The translations under genes were made by a program, and so were the position numbers. DNA of 39,902 nucleotides from an uncultured Bacilli bacterium (GTDB taxonomy: Bacteria > Bacillota_I > Bacilli_A > RF39 > UBA660): the NCBI GenBank assembly GCA_934168005.1, contig CAKPMN010000008.1:1-39902 (forward strand), in the 5' to 3' direction. How positions within the stretch are numbered: position 1 is the first letter of the stretch; each line of letters opens with the position of its first letter. Shown piece by piece: positions 1-8,037 of this stretch. The notes under the pieces were generated by a model. It was not told the origin of the DNA, did not search any database, and saw nothing but the letters and a program-made list of their open reading frames with translations.

Positions 1-2
1 GT

Positions 3-110
3 ATCTATAATTTCAACACAGAAGTAACTAGTAATGATAAAATAATAACACTATCAACATGTTATAAATCAGGTAATAAAAGATTAGTAATACACGCAAA
101 AAGTAGCTAA
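3..110 (+). CDS. Sortase, C-terminal fragment (5' end outside window)
   Basis: Sortases are membrane-anchored cysteine transpeptidases that attach LPxTG-like proteins to the cell wall. Only the last 35 codons are present, in the frame starting at base 3 and ending with TAA at 108-110. The peptide contains TLSTC followed by SGNKRLVIHAK. This is the sortase C-terminal signature: the catalytic Cys in a TLxTC motif, then the conserved Arg in a strand ending RLVxHAK. The spacing matches class B/D-type enzymes, but the class cannot be fixed without the N-terminus. The gene runs convergently towards gmk and ends in a hairpin shared with it. The family call is fairly secure despite the short length. 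Confidence 0.8.
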   Translation: MYNFNTEVTSNDKIITLSTCYKSGNKRLVIHAKSS

Positions 111-127
111 AAAAAGCTACTTTTAAT
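98..127. terminator. Bidirectional terminator between sortase and gmk
   Basis: A 10-bp stem (AAAAGTAGCT at 99-108 with AGCTACTTTT at 115-124) has A-rich and T-rich flanks on opposite sides, so it can end transcription from both converging genes. The gmk stop codon lies inside it. Confidence 0.8.
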
Positions 128-768
128 TTATTGTTATATCATTATTTTCAAATTCTTTTTCCATTAAAAATTCATGAATAATCTCCTCTTTATTAGAAAC
201 TTTAATTTCTTCTATCCTATCAACTCTACATTTTTCACTAATTAAAATTGATTGTACCTTTAAAACAGCATCTTCTAAAACATCATTTACAACAACATAG
301 TTATAATTATAAACCTCATTTATCTCTTGATAAGCTGTTTTAAAACGATCTAAAATTTGTTCAGTAGATTCACTATTACGACTCTTTATTCTTTCTTTAA
401 CAACTTCCATAGAAGGAGCCATAATAAAAATCAATATTGTAGATGGAAACATTTCTTTTATCTTCTTAGCGCCTTCTACATCAATTTCAAGAATAACATC
501 ATATCCTTTATCAAGCATTTCAATAATTTCACCCTTAGGAGTACCATAATAATTTCCATGTACTAAAGCATATTCTAAGAAATCACCATTTTTTATTTTT
601 TCTAAAAAAGTTTCCTTACTTACAAAATAATAAGTAGACCCTTCTTTATCTCCTGGTCTGATAGGCCTTGAAGTATATGATATAGATAATTTTAAGTTAT
701 CATTTCTTTTCTGCACATGTTGTACCAGATATAATAATTATAGAACCTTGTTTTTTCTCTTTTATCAT
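123..768 (-). pseudogene. gmk: Guanylate kinase, frameshifted and lacking the P-loop core
   Basis: Guanylate kinase phosphorylates GMP to GDP and is normally essential. The gene starts with ATG at 768, directly after the dnaE stop. It reads MIKEKKQGSIIIISGTTCA, a proper N-terminal strand entering the P-loop, then runs into TGA at 700-702. The remainder (QKRNDNLKLSISYTSRPIRPG onward, to 123) continues in another frame from about 716. It carries the GMP-binding SISYTSRP motif, the EYALVHGNYYGTPK segment and the lid region. Compared with normal Gmk, roughly ten residues including the ATP-binding GKGT are missing at the junction. That fits a deletion of a length not divisible by three. The downstream frame alone (197 codons from a GTG at 716) cannot form a P-loop. 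It is either a true pseudogene, with another copy elsewhere, or a sequence or assembly error. The identification is firm; the cause is open. Confidence 0.85.
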
Positions 769-3678
769 TTAACCATCCATTCTCTTTATTTTATTAATAA
801 CAGCTTGATATGAATCATATCTTTTTTCTATATGAGCATCTATTAAATATATAGCGTCTATATCTACTTTTATATCTTTATAAACTCTTGGAAATAAAAC
901 ACCTTCTATCTCACCTTCTTCGTCCTCTAATGTTACAAAGCACATTACTTCATTTTTCTTAGTATTAATATCTCTTTTCTTTTTTATTCTAGCAATTATT
1001 CTTATATTCTTATCAAAATAATTTTTAATATCATTTAATGAAATATTTATCTTATTTTTTTCCTTAAAATCAGTAATTGGATTATGAGTTAGATAAAAAC
1101 CAAATACTTCTCTTTCTTGTTCCATCAAAATATTTGGATTATATTCTTCCATATTTTCAATCAAAGGAGCAAGAGCATATTCTCTATCTAAATAAGTTAG
1201 TACTTCTCCATAATTAATAATCGCATCAAGTGAGCTAATCAAAGATTTACGAGTAAATCCAAAAGAATCAAATGCTCCAGAAAAAATTAAGCTAGTAAGT
1301 ATTCCCCTATCTATTCCAAGTTTAAATGTTCTAGAAACAAAATCAAATATATCAGTAAATGGACACTTGCTTCTTTCTTCTATAATGACATTCACACTAT
1401 TAATACCAACATTTTTAATATTATATAAAGGATATAAGACACAGTTTCCTACAACTTTATAATTTTTTCCACTCAAGTTAATATCTGGAGGTAAAATTTT
1501 TATCTTATTACTTCTTAAAAGAGATAAATATTCTCGAGTCATAGAAGTGCTACCAATAGACATATTAAGTAAACTCCTAACAAAATAAGCTGGATAATGA
1601 GCTTTTAAATAAGCCATTTGATAAGAAATCATTGCATAAGCAACACTATGAGCTTTATTAAACCCATATGATGCAAATCTTAAAATAAAATCGTATACTT
1701 CACTTGCAACAGCTAAAGAATACCCATTTTTAACAGATCTAGATATAAACTTATCCTTTTCTTTTAAAATAATATCTTCTTTTTTCTTACTCATAGCTCT
1801 ACGTAAAATATCAGCTTCTCCATATGAATAAGAAGCCATTACATTAGCTACTTGCATTATTTGTTCTTGATAAATTAAAATTCCATAGGTAGGTTTTAAT
1901 ATAGCTTCTAATCTAGAATCATAATAATTAATTTTTTCTCTTCCTTCTTTTCTAGCAATATATGTATCAATATTCCCCATAGGACCTGGTCTATATAAAG
2001 CAAGAGCTGCATATATATCCTCAAAAGAAGAAACTTTAAGTTTTTTTAAAAAATTAATCATACCTTGAGATTCAAATTGAAAAATTCCTTTAGTGTTAGC
2101 TGTATTAAATAGATGCAATGTTTTATTATCATTTAAAGGTATTTTATTTAGATCAACTTTTATTCCGTCATTAGCCAAATCTTTTAAAATTTGATCAATT
2201 ATATTTAAATTTTTAAGTCCTAAAAAATCCATTTTTAATAATCCTAAATTTTCAAGATAATTCATAGAATATCCAGTAACATACATACCATTATGCATGT
2301 AAAGAGGAACTATATTATCAAGATCAATTTTAGATATAATAACACCAGCCGCGTGAATAGATGTATGTCTTTTTAATCCTTCTAATTTTGAAGCAATTTT
2401 GTAAGCATTAAAAACTTCACGGTCTTCTTTAAGATAATTTTGAAGTTTAACATTTCTCTTAAAATTATCTTCTAGTGATAAGTTAGAAATTAACTCTTTT
2501 GATACTGTATCACTTTCTAAATTTAAAGTTCTAAATACATCACGAATAGCTTGTTTAGAAGCTAAAGTACCAAATGTTATTATTCCACTAGTTCTTTTAA
2601 GGCCATACTTCTCTAAAACATATTTTATAACTTCTTCTCTTCTAGAATCTAAAAAGTCAACATCTATATCTGGCATAGTAACACGTTCTGGATTTAAAAA
2701 ACGTTCAAATAATAAATTATATTTAATTGGATCAATATCAGTTATTCCTAAAACATATGATACAAAACTTCCTGCTGCACTACCACGTCCAGGTCCTACT
2801 AATATTCCATTTTTTTTTGCATATAAAACATAATCCTGAACTACTAAGAAATAATTACTAAATCCCATTTTTTCTATTACTTCGAGTTCATATTTTAGTC
2901 TTTCCATATATACTCTTGGAATAGTTTCCCCAAAGATTCTTTTAAGCCCATTTTTACATAATTTTTTTAAATAATCATATGCAGGTATGCCGCCTGTATC
3001 ATAAGAAGCTAATAAGTTATCTTCTTTTTCTATAACTATATCAACTTCTTCAAATATTTTTGAATTTACCTCAAAATCATGATCTATTTTTTTATAATCA
3101 TCTTCTTCTCTTAAATAAAAGTCTTCATAATTTGTTTCAATATCTTTGACCAAAACGCCTTTTCTTATAGCTTCTAAATATTTTAAAAAGATTGTGTCAT
3201 TTTTATTTAAAGATAAAATTTCATTCATATAAAGAGTATTACTAGATTCTATTTTACTGTATTCATCATCATTTTGATATCCTATATATAAATCTTTATA
3301 AAATTTAAAACTATCATTAAGACTTATTGATTTAAAAGGTAATATACAGATTAAAGATGAAGAAAATTCTTTTAGTTCATCTAATGTTATATTTTTGGAA
3401 CTAATAATTGTTTCAATATGGCATAAGTTTTTATACCCTTCTTTATTTTTGGCATATAAAACATATTTGTATCCTTCATATTCTATCTCCATACCTATTA
3501 CTGGCTTAATACCATTATCTATACATGCATTGTAAAACTCCATAACACCAAACATATGCATATCAGTTATAGTTAATGCTTTATATCCACGGTTTTTTGC
3601 TTTGCTTATTAAAGAATCAATTTTTATATAACTGGACAACAAACTATTTTCTGTTTTCACATAAAGTGGTGTATACAT
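769..3678 (-). CDS. dnaE: DNA polymerase III alpha subunit, DnaE type (short)
   Basis: This is a replicative C-family DNA polymerase of 969 residues, shorter than the roughly 1,100 of Bacillus DnaE. Domain order is an N-terminal PHP domain, the polymerase core with catalytic PDIDVDFLDSRR and GPGRGSAAGS, a helix-hairpin-helix region, and a C-terminal OB fold (IRIIARIKKKRDIN onward). No Pol IIIC exonuclease insert is seen, so it is DnaE rather than PolC. The PHP domain is degenerate. The usual HSxYS metal-site motif reads KTENSLL, and the following motif is TDMHMFG, so PHP-dependent proofreading is not expected. The start ATG at 3678 follows AAGGAAGTGAG. It has its own promoter, and gmk follows with no gap, so the two are probably co-transcribed. 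Confidence 0.95.
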   Translation of the reverse strand: MYTPLYVKTENSLLSSYIKIDSLISKAKNRGYKALTITDMHMFGVMEFYNACIDNGIKPVIGMEIEYEGYKYVLYAKNKEGYKNLCHIETIISSKNITLDELKEFSSSLICILPFKSISLNDSFKFYKDLYIGYQNDDEYSKIESSNTLYMNEILSLNKNDTIFLKYLEAIRKGVLVKDIETNYEDFYLREEDDYKKIDHDFEVNSKIFEEVDIVIEKEDNLLASYDTGGIPAYDYLKKLCKNGLKRIFGETIPRVYMERLKYELEVIEKMGFSNYFLVVQDYVLYAKKNGILVGPGRGSAAGSFVSYVLGITDIDPIKYNLLFERFLNPERVTMPDIDVDFLDSRREEVIKYVLEKYGLKRTSGIITFGTLASKQAIRDVFRTLNLESDTVSKELISNLSLEDNFKRNVKLQNYLKEDREVFNAYKIASKLEGLKRHTSIHAAGVIISKIDLDNIVPLYMHNGMYVTGYSMNYLENLGLLKMDFLGLKNLNIIDQILKDLANDGIKVDLNKIPLNDNKTLHLFNTANTKGIFQFESQGMINFLKKLKVSSFEDIYAALALYRPGPMGNIDTYIARKEGREKINYYDSRLEAILKPTYGILIYQEQIMQVANVMASYSYGEADILRRAMSKKKEDIILKEKDKFISRSVKNGYSLAVASEVYDFILRFASYGFNKAHSVAYAMISYQMAYLKAHYPAYFVRSLLNMSIGSTSMTREYLSLLRSNKIKILPPDINLSGKNYKVVGNCVLYPLYNIKNVGINSVNVIIEERSKCPFTDIFDFVSRTFKLGIDRGILTSLIFSGAFDSFGFTRKSLISSLDAIINYGEVLTYLDREYALAPLIENMEEYNPNILMEQEREVFGFYLTHNPITDFKEKNKINISLNDIKNYFDKNIRIIARIKKKRDINTKKNEVMCFVTLEDEEGEIEGVLFPRVYKDIKVDIDAIYLIDAHIEKRYDSYQAVINKIKRMDG

Positions 3679-3698
3679 AGTCTCACTTCCTTAAGTCA

Positions 3699-3727
3699 AT
3701 TTTACTATAAAAATAACAAATTTCCAA
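3699..3727 (-). promoter_or_regulatory. Promoter for dnaE
   Basis: On the minus strand TTGGAA (3722-3727) and TAAAAT (3699-3704) are 17 bp apart, about 20 bp upstream of the dnaE start. It is divergent from the rpmB promoter. Confidence 0.6.
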
Positions 3728-3744
3728 TAATTTAATAAATATAT

Positions 3745-3773
3745 TTGACTTATTTTTTAGAATATGATAAAGT
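3745..3773 (+). promoter_or_regulatory. Promoter for rpmB
   Basis: TTGACT (3745-3750), a 17-bp spacer and TAAAGT (3768-3773) lie about 40 bp upstream of the rpmB start. The -10 box is imperfect. Confidence 0.5.
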
Positions 3774-3810
3774 TATAAGGCATGGAAAAAACTTTGTAAG
3801 GAGGGAAATT

Positions 3811-3993
3811 ATGGCAACTAAATTAACAAGTAAAAAAGCTTTATTCGGAAATAGAAGATCACATTCTTTAAGAGCTACAAGACATGCTCAAAAACCTAAT
3901 TTACAACAAGTAACATTAGATAACGGTGAAAAAGTTATATTAAGTGCAAGAGAAATTAGAACAATGAAAAAAGCTTCTAAAGAAGCAGCATAA
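3811..3993 (+). CDS. rpmB: 50S ribosomal protein L28
   Basis: Ribosomal protein L28 is a small basic protein of the large subunit. The protein is 60 residues, beginning MATKLTSKKALFGNRRSHSLRAT, with the family's GNxRSHSxRAT motif and a basic C-terminus (SAREIRTMKKASKEAA). The start ATG at 3811 is chosen because AAGGAGGG lies just upstream; reading back to 3745 would run through the promoter. There are no cysteines, so this is the zinc-independent form. It is a monocistronic plus-strand gene between dnaE and yihY, followed by a strong terminator. Confidence 0.95.
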   Translation: MATKLTSKKALFGNRRSHSLRATRHAQKPNLQQVTLDNGEKVILSAREIRTMKKASKEAA

Positions 3994-4017
3994 AAAAAGG
4001 ACTTATGTCCTTTTTTC
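3993..4017 (+). terminator. rpmB terminator
   Basis: AAAAAAGGAC (3993-4002) pairs with GTCCTTTTTT (4007-4016) around a TTAT loop, directly after the rpmB stop. The A-rich side could also serve the converging yihY gene. Confidence 0.85.
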
Positions 4018-4089
4018 TTTGTCATAAATGACTGTAGTCTGCTTGTACACAATCTGTGTACAATAATAATATCCCCATTTAATAAATAT

Positions 4090-4926
4090 TTATTCATTTT
4101 GTTCTGTATAATCAGAAACATTTATAGCTATTCCTATAACTAAAATAAAAGATAAAATATAAATCCATATCATTAAAATAATTAGATTAGAAAGACCACC
4201 ATAAAACACACCATAGTTAGCTAAATTATTAGCATAATAAGCATAAAGACTTGTTATTAATAACCAACCTATTGTAGTAAACAAAGCACCTTTTGTTACA
4301 GCTTTACTATTAACCTTAGTATCAGGAGCAAGTGCATATAATAGTTTTAATAATATGTATGTAACAATAAATAAAAGTGGCCATTTAAATAATGTGAATA
4401 CTGCAAACACTCCATCTCTAATATTATTAAATATATCAAGTGATAAAATAGTTCTCATAATAACATTACCATATACTAAGAATATTAAAATAAATATAAA
4501 TTCAAAAATTATTACTATTGTTAATAAAAATGCTTTAATTCTTCTTTTTAAATAGCTATCATCTTTTACTCCATATAATGTATTCGATGTAATAATAATG
4601 GAATGAGCACCATTTGATGCAGCTATGAAGCCTGTTAACAAATAAATGAAAATTGATCCTGCATGTGGCATATCTGATTTTAAAAATGCATCCAACATAT
4701 TAAAAATATCATTAGGAAGTATAGTCTTAAAATCATCTATAATTCCTAAAAGTGAAATCGAAAAGCTAGATGCTATTAAAGCAATCAAAGTTATAATTGG
4801 AGCTATCGACAATATAATTGAGAAAGCTAAATTACCTGGTAATATGCGCATTTCTGGATTAAGTATTATTTGTTTTAATTTATTAAGATAAGTTTTTGGA
4901 ATAAGAAATATTTTTTTATTCTTCAT
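4090..4926 (-). CDS. YihY/virulence factor BrkB family membrane protein
   Basis: This is a polytopic inner-membrane protein of 278 residues from the YihY/BrkB family. The family was once labelled ribonuclease BN, which is now known to be wrong; its cellular role is unsettled, with transport functions proposed. The sequence shows about six hydrophobic helices. The family segments are visible as the N-terminal PGNLAFSIILSIAPIITLIA and the C-terminal GALFTTIGWLLITSLYAYYA followed by YGGLSNLIILMIWIYILS. Translation starts at 4926 behind GGTGAT. It is a single gene downstream of the GGDEF receptor, separated from it by a terminator. Family assignment is confident; function is not. Confidence 0.85.
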   Translation of the reverse strand: MKNKKIFLIPKTYLNKLKQIILNPEMRILPGNLAFSIILSIAPIITLIALIASSFSISLLGIIDDFKTILPNDIFNMLDAFLKSDMPHAGSIFIYLLTGFIAASNGAHSIIITSNTLYGVKDDSYLKRRIKAFLLTIVIIFEFIFILIFLVYGNVIMRTILSLDIFNNIRDGVFAVFTLFKWPLLFIVTYILLKLLYALAPDTKVNSKAVTKGALFTTIGWLLITSLYAYYANNLANYGVFYGGLSNLIILMIWIYILSFILVIGIAINVSDYTEQNE

Positions 4927-4952
4927 ATTATCACCATTTTAATTATATAATT

Positions 4953-4988
4953 ATTAATAAAAAAAGTAAACGTTATGTTTACTTTTTA
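4953..4988 (-). terminator. Terminator of the GGDEF receptor gene
   Basis: On the minus strand AAAAGTAAAC pairs with GTTTACTTTT, followed by a run of T. It sits between the 4986 stop and the yihY start. Confidence 0.75.
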
Positions 4989-7025
4989 ATTTTGTGTTTC
5001 TTCTTTATTATTTCTCATATCTAGCGTTGCTTCATTTATAGCATCATCAATTGTTTTAATACCATCATTAATCATACTATAACCTACTGCTGCACCAAAT
5101 CCATGAGATATTTCTTTTAGTTCTTTAGTTAATTTTCTTATATAAGAAACTATCTGTTTTTCATCATAAGCTACTAGGTAAATTAAGAATTCATTTCCAT
5201 CCGTACGAATAATTTCACTATTTTCAAGTTGATTTTTAATTAGAATATTAGCTGATTCAATGATAACCTTATCCCCTTCTTCATGACCATAATTATCATT
5301 TATATAAGCAACATTATTCAAATCAACAATAATTATTGTTTGAGGATATACCTCGCTATCATCCCATTTTTTTATTGAATCATTTAAGAAATTTCTATTT
5401 TTTAAACAAGTTAATTGGTCAATATATTTAATTTTTTCTTCTTTAGATACCTTTTTAACTTTTTTACCTGTTGAATTTTTCTTAGAAAGTAAAATTATTA
5501 TTCCTAGTAATCCCAAAATTAATAATCCAATAGAAGCATAAATTGCTGTTTTAGATAATTCATCGTTAGTAAATTGTTTATAATCTACTTTATTAGCGTA
5601 ATAATTTTGATTTATAAAACTTACATAGAAATTCAAAAATTCATTAAATACTTTATTATCAGATATATCTCTTGATAAATAAGAATAACCATTTTCTAAG
5701 TTATAAGAATAATCAACTTTAAAATTTTTCAAAGTTGTTCTTGAATAAGCTTCAAAAACTTTTTGATCTAACATTAATATAGTATCATCATTTGTATTTT
5801 TTAATAATTCTTCTACATTTGCATAAGTCTTAAGAGCAACATCATAATTTGATAATGTAGCTACTATAACAGAATCTTCTACAGTTGAAACAGTTTTTCC
5901 AATTAATGATGAAAGAGAATTTACTGTTATATTGTTATTAATATTAGATGCTACAACTATAGAATCTTTAAATAATTGTACTGTTTTATAAGTGTCTAAG
6001 GCATAGTTTGAATTAGATGAAGTATTCAAGAAAAAGTCTATTTTATTTTCATTGAAAGCATTAATTAATCCAGATAAATTTTTATATTCAACAAAACTTA
6101 TTTCAATATCAGATAATTTTGAAAATTCTTTTATTATCTCACTATTAATACCTATTAAATTTCCACCATCTAATGCATCAAATGGAGCATTTGAAACAAA
6201 TCCGTACACATAACGTTTTGATCTAAATTGTACTTTTTGATTTTCATATATTCCTTTTGCTTCGAAATAATTTGAAGAGAAATAATCATTAAATACTTTT
6301 GTGTAATTTTCTTTATACCATTTAGAATAATATTTTTTCAAAATAGTATTTAATCTTTTATTATCTCCTAATCTAAGGACATAATTATCAACCATTTCAG
6401 TTATATTATAAGCTATATTAAGTTTATCGCTTGAAATTATATCATTAATATATAAAATCTTTTTTAATATTATTCCGCCTATTTTTCCACTTTCTAAAGC
6501 TGAATACATACTATCAACTGTTTTGAATGTTTGAAAACTTATTCCACCATTGGCTTTTAAATATTCTTGTGTTCTTTCTAAATCACTTTCTAAGACACCA
6601 ACAGTCATAACATTAATATCTGACAAGTTAGAATATTTAATATTATCTGATGTTACCAAAACATAGTTATCTTGATAAATTAGAATATCATTATCTTCTA
6701 ATTTACTTGTTAATGTAAATCCATAGTCACTTGGTAAATTGTTATTTACATTATAAGATAGATTATTAAAATCAAGTCCTGTTACAGTTTCAACAGAATC
6801 TAAGAATTCAAAGAAAAGACCTTTTCCAGATGTACTAAAAACTGGTACATTAGTTGGAAGAGACATGTCTATAACATTGTTTTTGTTATCTTCAATCCAT
6901 TGTTTTTCAGCTATTGTTAAAGTTGATTTTTTATCTTCAACAATATAATAATAGTAAATTCCTGTACCTGCAAGTACCAACAAAATTAAAACAAATATAA
7001 AACTAAATATTTTTTTCTTACTCAT
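4986..7025 (-). CDS. Membrane receptor: two solute-binding-like domains plus degenerate GGDEF domain
   Basis: This 679-residue protein has an N-terminal membrane anchor (about 7-27). An extracellular region follows, resembling two tandem SBP_bac_3-type periplasmic-binding domains (about 40-250 and 265-485). There is a second membrane helix (about 493-514), then a cytoplasmic GGDEF domain (about 530-675). The domain keeps DxxxxxYINDxYGHEEGD around Asp568. The signature loop, however, reads R-T-D-G-N-E-F (607-613) instead of R-x-G-G-D/E-E-F. The metal-binding acidic residue at the third position is Asn and the first Gly is Asp, so diguanylate cyclase activity is doubtful. It may instead bind GTP or c-di-GMP, or signal by protein contact. 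It follows the 7035 gene by 9 bp in one operon. A ligand such as an amino acid is plausible but not shown. Confidence 0.8.
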   Translation of the reverse strand: MSKKKIFSFIFVLILLVLAGTGIYYYYIVEDKKSTLTIAEKQWIEDNKNNVIDMSLPTNVPVFSTSGKGLFFEFLDSVETVTGLDFNNLSYNVNNNLPSDYGFTLTSKLEDNDILIYQDNYVLVTSDNIKYSNLSDINVMTVGVLESDLERTQEYLKANGGISFQTFKTVDSMYSALESGKIGGIILKKILYINDIISSDKLNIAYNITEMVDNYVLRLGDNKRLNTILKKYYSKWYKENYTKVFNDYFSSNYFEAKGIYENQKVQFRSKRYVYGFVSNAPFDALDGGNLIGINSEIIKEFSKLSDIEISFVEYKNLSGLINAFNENKIDFFLNTSSNSNYALDTYKTVQLFKDSIVVASNINNNITVNSLSSLIGKTVSTVEDSVIVATLSNYDVALKTYANVEELLKNTNDDTILMLDQKVFEAYSRTTLKNFKVDYSYNLENGYSYLSRDISDNKVFNEFLNFYVSFINQNYYANKVDYKQFTNDELSKTAIYASIGLLILGLLGIIILLSKKNSTGKKVKKVSKEEKIKYIDQLTCLKNRNFLNDSIKKWDDSEVYPQTIIIVDLNNVAYINDNYGHEEGDKVIIESANILIKNQLENSEIIRTDGNEFLIYLVAYDEKQIVSYIRKLTKELKEISHGFGAAVGYSMINDGIKTIDDAINEATLDMRNNKEETQN

Positions 7026-7034
7026 AAAGTCACC

Positions 7035-7529
7035 CTAATTATTACTCCAAGTAATGCCTCTTGATTTATTTTCTTCAACACCAAGTGATGCTTTTCTATA
7101 CCCTATGATTGGATATTGTTTATCTTCATCATTACTATCTTCATTAGATGTCATAAATATTTGAATATCATATGCATCCTTTTCTTCATCTGAAAAATAT
7201 TCTAAAACTTTATCGCCATATTCCTTAGCTGTATCTTTTTCCAATTCTTTATCAACTGTAAAAATAACATTGATAAGTCTTCCCTCTGATTCATACTTTA
7301 CCTTTTGAACATGATCCAACTTTGAAAGTTCATCAACTAATTTTTTTTCAGTATAATTACTTATCTCCAAATTTTTGATAGGGTCTAAACGACTACCATA
7401 TTTGTCATTTCCGTAACCAAAAAACATTTTATATATTAATATCAAAAGTACTATTAGTAAAATTAATATTACTGCTAAAACGATTACTAAAGTTTTATGA
7501 TTTTTAAAAAAGTTTTTTATAGATTCCAT
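7035..7529 (-). CDS. Bitopic membrane protein of unknown function
   Basis: A 164-residue protein with a short cytoplasmic N-terminus, one long hydrophobic helix (about 14-35) and an extracellular domain of about 125 residues. The domain alternates short strands and charged helices (LVDELSKLDHVQKVKYESEG, then VIFTVDKELEKDTAKEYGDK). The layout resembles small alpha/beta extracytoplasmic domains, but I do not recognise the family. It is first in a two-gene operon with the GGDEF receptor and has a well-formed promoter at 7559-7587. It could be an accessory to the receptor; that is inference from position only. Confidence 0.75.
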   Translation of the reverse strand: MESIKNFFKNHKTLVIVLAVILILLIVLLILIYKMFFGYGNDKYGSRLDPIKNLEISNYTEKKLVDELSKLDHVQKVKYESEGRLINVIFTVDKELEKDTAKEYGDKVLEYFSDEEKDAYDIQIFMTSNEDSNDEDKQYPIIGYRKASLGVEENKSRGITWSNN

Positions 7530-7558
7530 ATTCTATTATCAATCCTTCCATAATATAA

Positions 7559-7587
7559 ATTATACTATAAGAATATATAATTTTCAA
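7559..7587 (-). promoter_or_regulatory. Promoter of the 7035/4986 operon
   Basis: On the minus strand TTGAAA (7582-7587), a 17-bp spacer and a consensus TATAAT (7559-7564) lie about 30 bp upstream of the 7529 start. Confidence 0.75.
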
Positions 7588-7658
7588 TTAAATTTATATA
7601 GTTATAAGATAATAAAAAAAATAAGTTTTAAAAAAAATATTTTTTTAGATGAAATCTA

Positions 7659-7686
7659 TTGACTTATTTTGGAATTCAAGTATAAT
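7659..7686 (+). promoter_or_regulatory. Promoter of tRNA-Gly
   Basis: TTGACT (7659-7664), a 16-bp spacer and a consensus TATAAT (7681-7686) end about 20 bp before the mature tRNA. Part of this region is copied, inverted, at about 7940-7960. Confidence 0.8.
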
Positions 7687-7706
7687 TAATAGTGCCTACT
7701 GATTTT

Positions 7707-7780
7707 GCGGGTGTAGGTCAATGGTAGACTCCCAGCCTTCCAAGCTGATTATGCCAGTTCGATTCTGGTCACCCGCTCCA
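7707..7780 (+). tRNA. tRNA-Gly (anticodon TCC)
   Basis: This is a 74-nt tRNA with encoded CCA. The acceptor stem GCGGGTG pairs perfectly with CACCCGC. The D arm contains AATGGTA, the anticodon loop CTTCCAA gives TCC, and the T loop is TTCGATT. The bottom pair of the anticodon stem (CCAGC with GCTGA) is a C-A mismatch. It is a lone tRNA with its own promoter and terminator. Confidence 0.95.
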
Positions 7781-7789
7781 GAGACAATT

Positions 7790-7815
7790 AAACCGTTATA
7801 TAACGGTTTTTCTTT
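7790..7815 (+). terminator. Terminator of tRNA-Gly
   Basis: AAACCGTTA (7790-7798) pairs with TAACGGTTT around a TA loop and is followed by a T-rich tract. Confidence 0.85.
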
Positions 7816-7828
7816 TGCAAAAATTTAA

Positions 7829-7960
7829 GGCATAATCAGGTTGGGAGTCTCTTTTAAAAGTTTTTTAGAAATTTTCAAATAACTATTATACTTATAAGAT
7901 ATGAGCTTGATTTAATATTTGTCTACCATTGGTGCTATTGATATTAATTATACTTGAATG
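7829..7960 (-). pseudogene. Decayed inverted copy of the tRNA-Gly promoter and 5' half
   Basis: Read on the minus strand, 7942-7959 repeats the 18 bases over the native -10 region (ATTCAAGTATAATTAATA). Next comes CAATGGTAGAC (from about 7931 to 7921), matching the D arm. After roughly 70 unrelated bases there is GACTCCCA then GATTATGCC (7849-7829), matching the anticodon arm and variable loop. About 12 bases containing the anticodon triplet are replaced by a short linker, and no T arm or acceptor stem remains. It cannot make a tRNA. It is either a relic of an inverted duplication or the source of an RNA complementary to the tRNA-Gly anticodon arm. A plus-strand transcript reading past 7815 would be antisense to the tRNA. 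Confidence 0.65.
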
Positions 7961-8037
7961 TATTATCTTAATATATTAATATGAAATATTCATATCTCAT
8001 AACATCAAAAGATATCATTATATGTATTTCAAAACGT

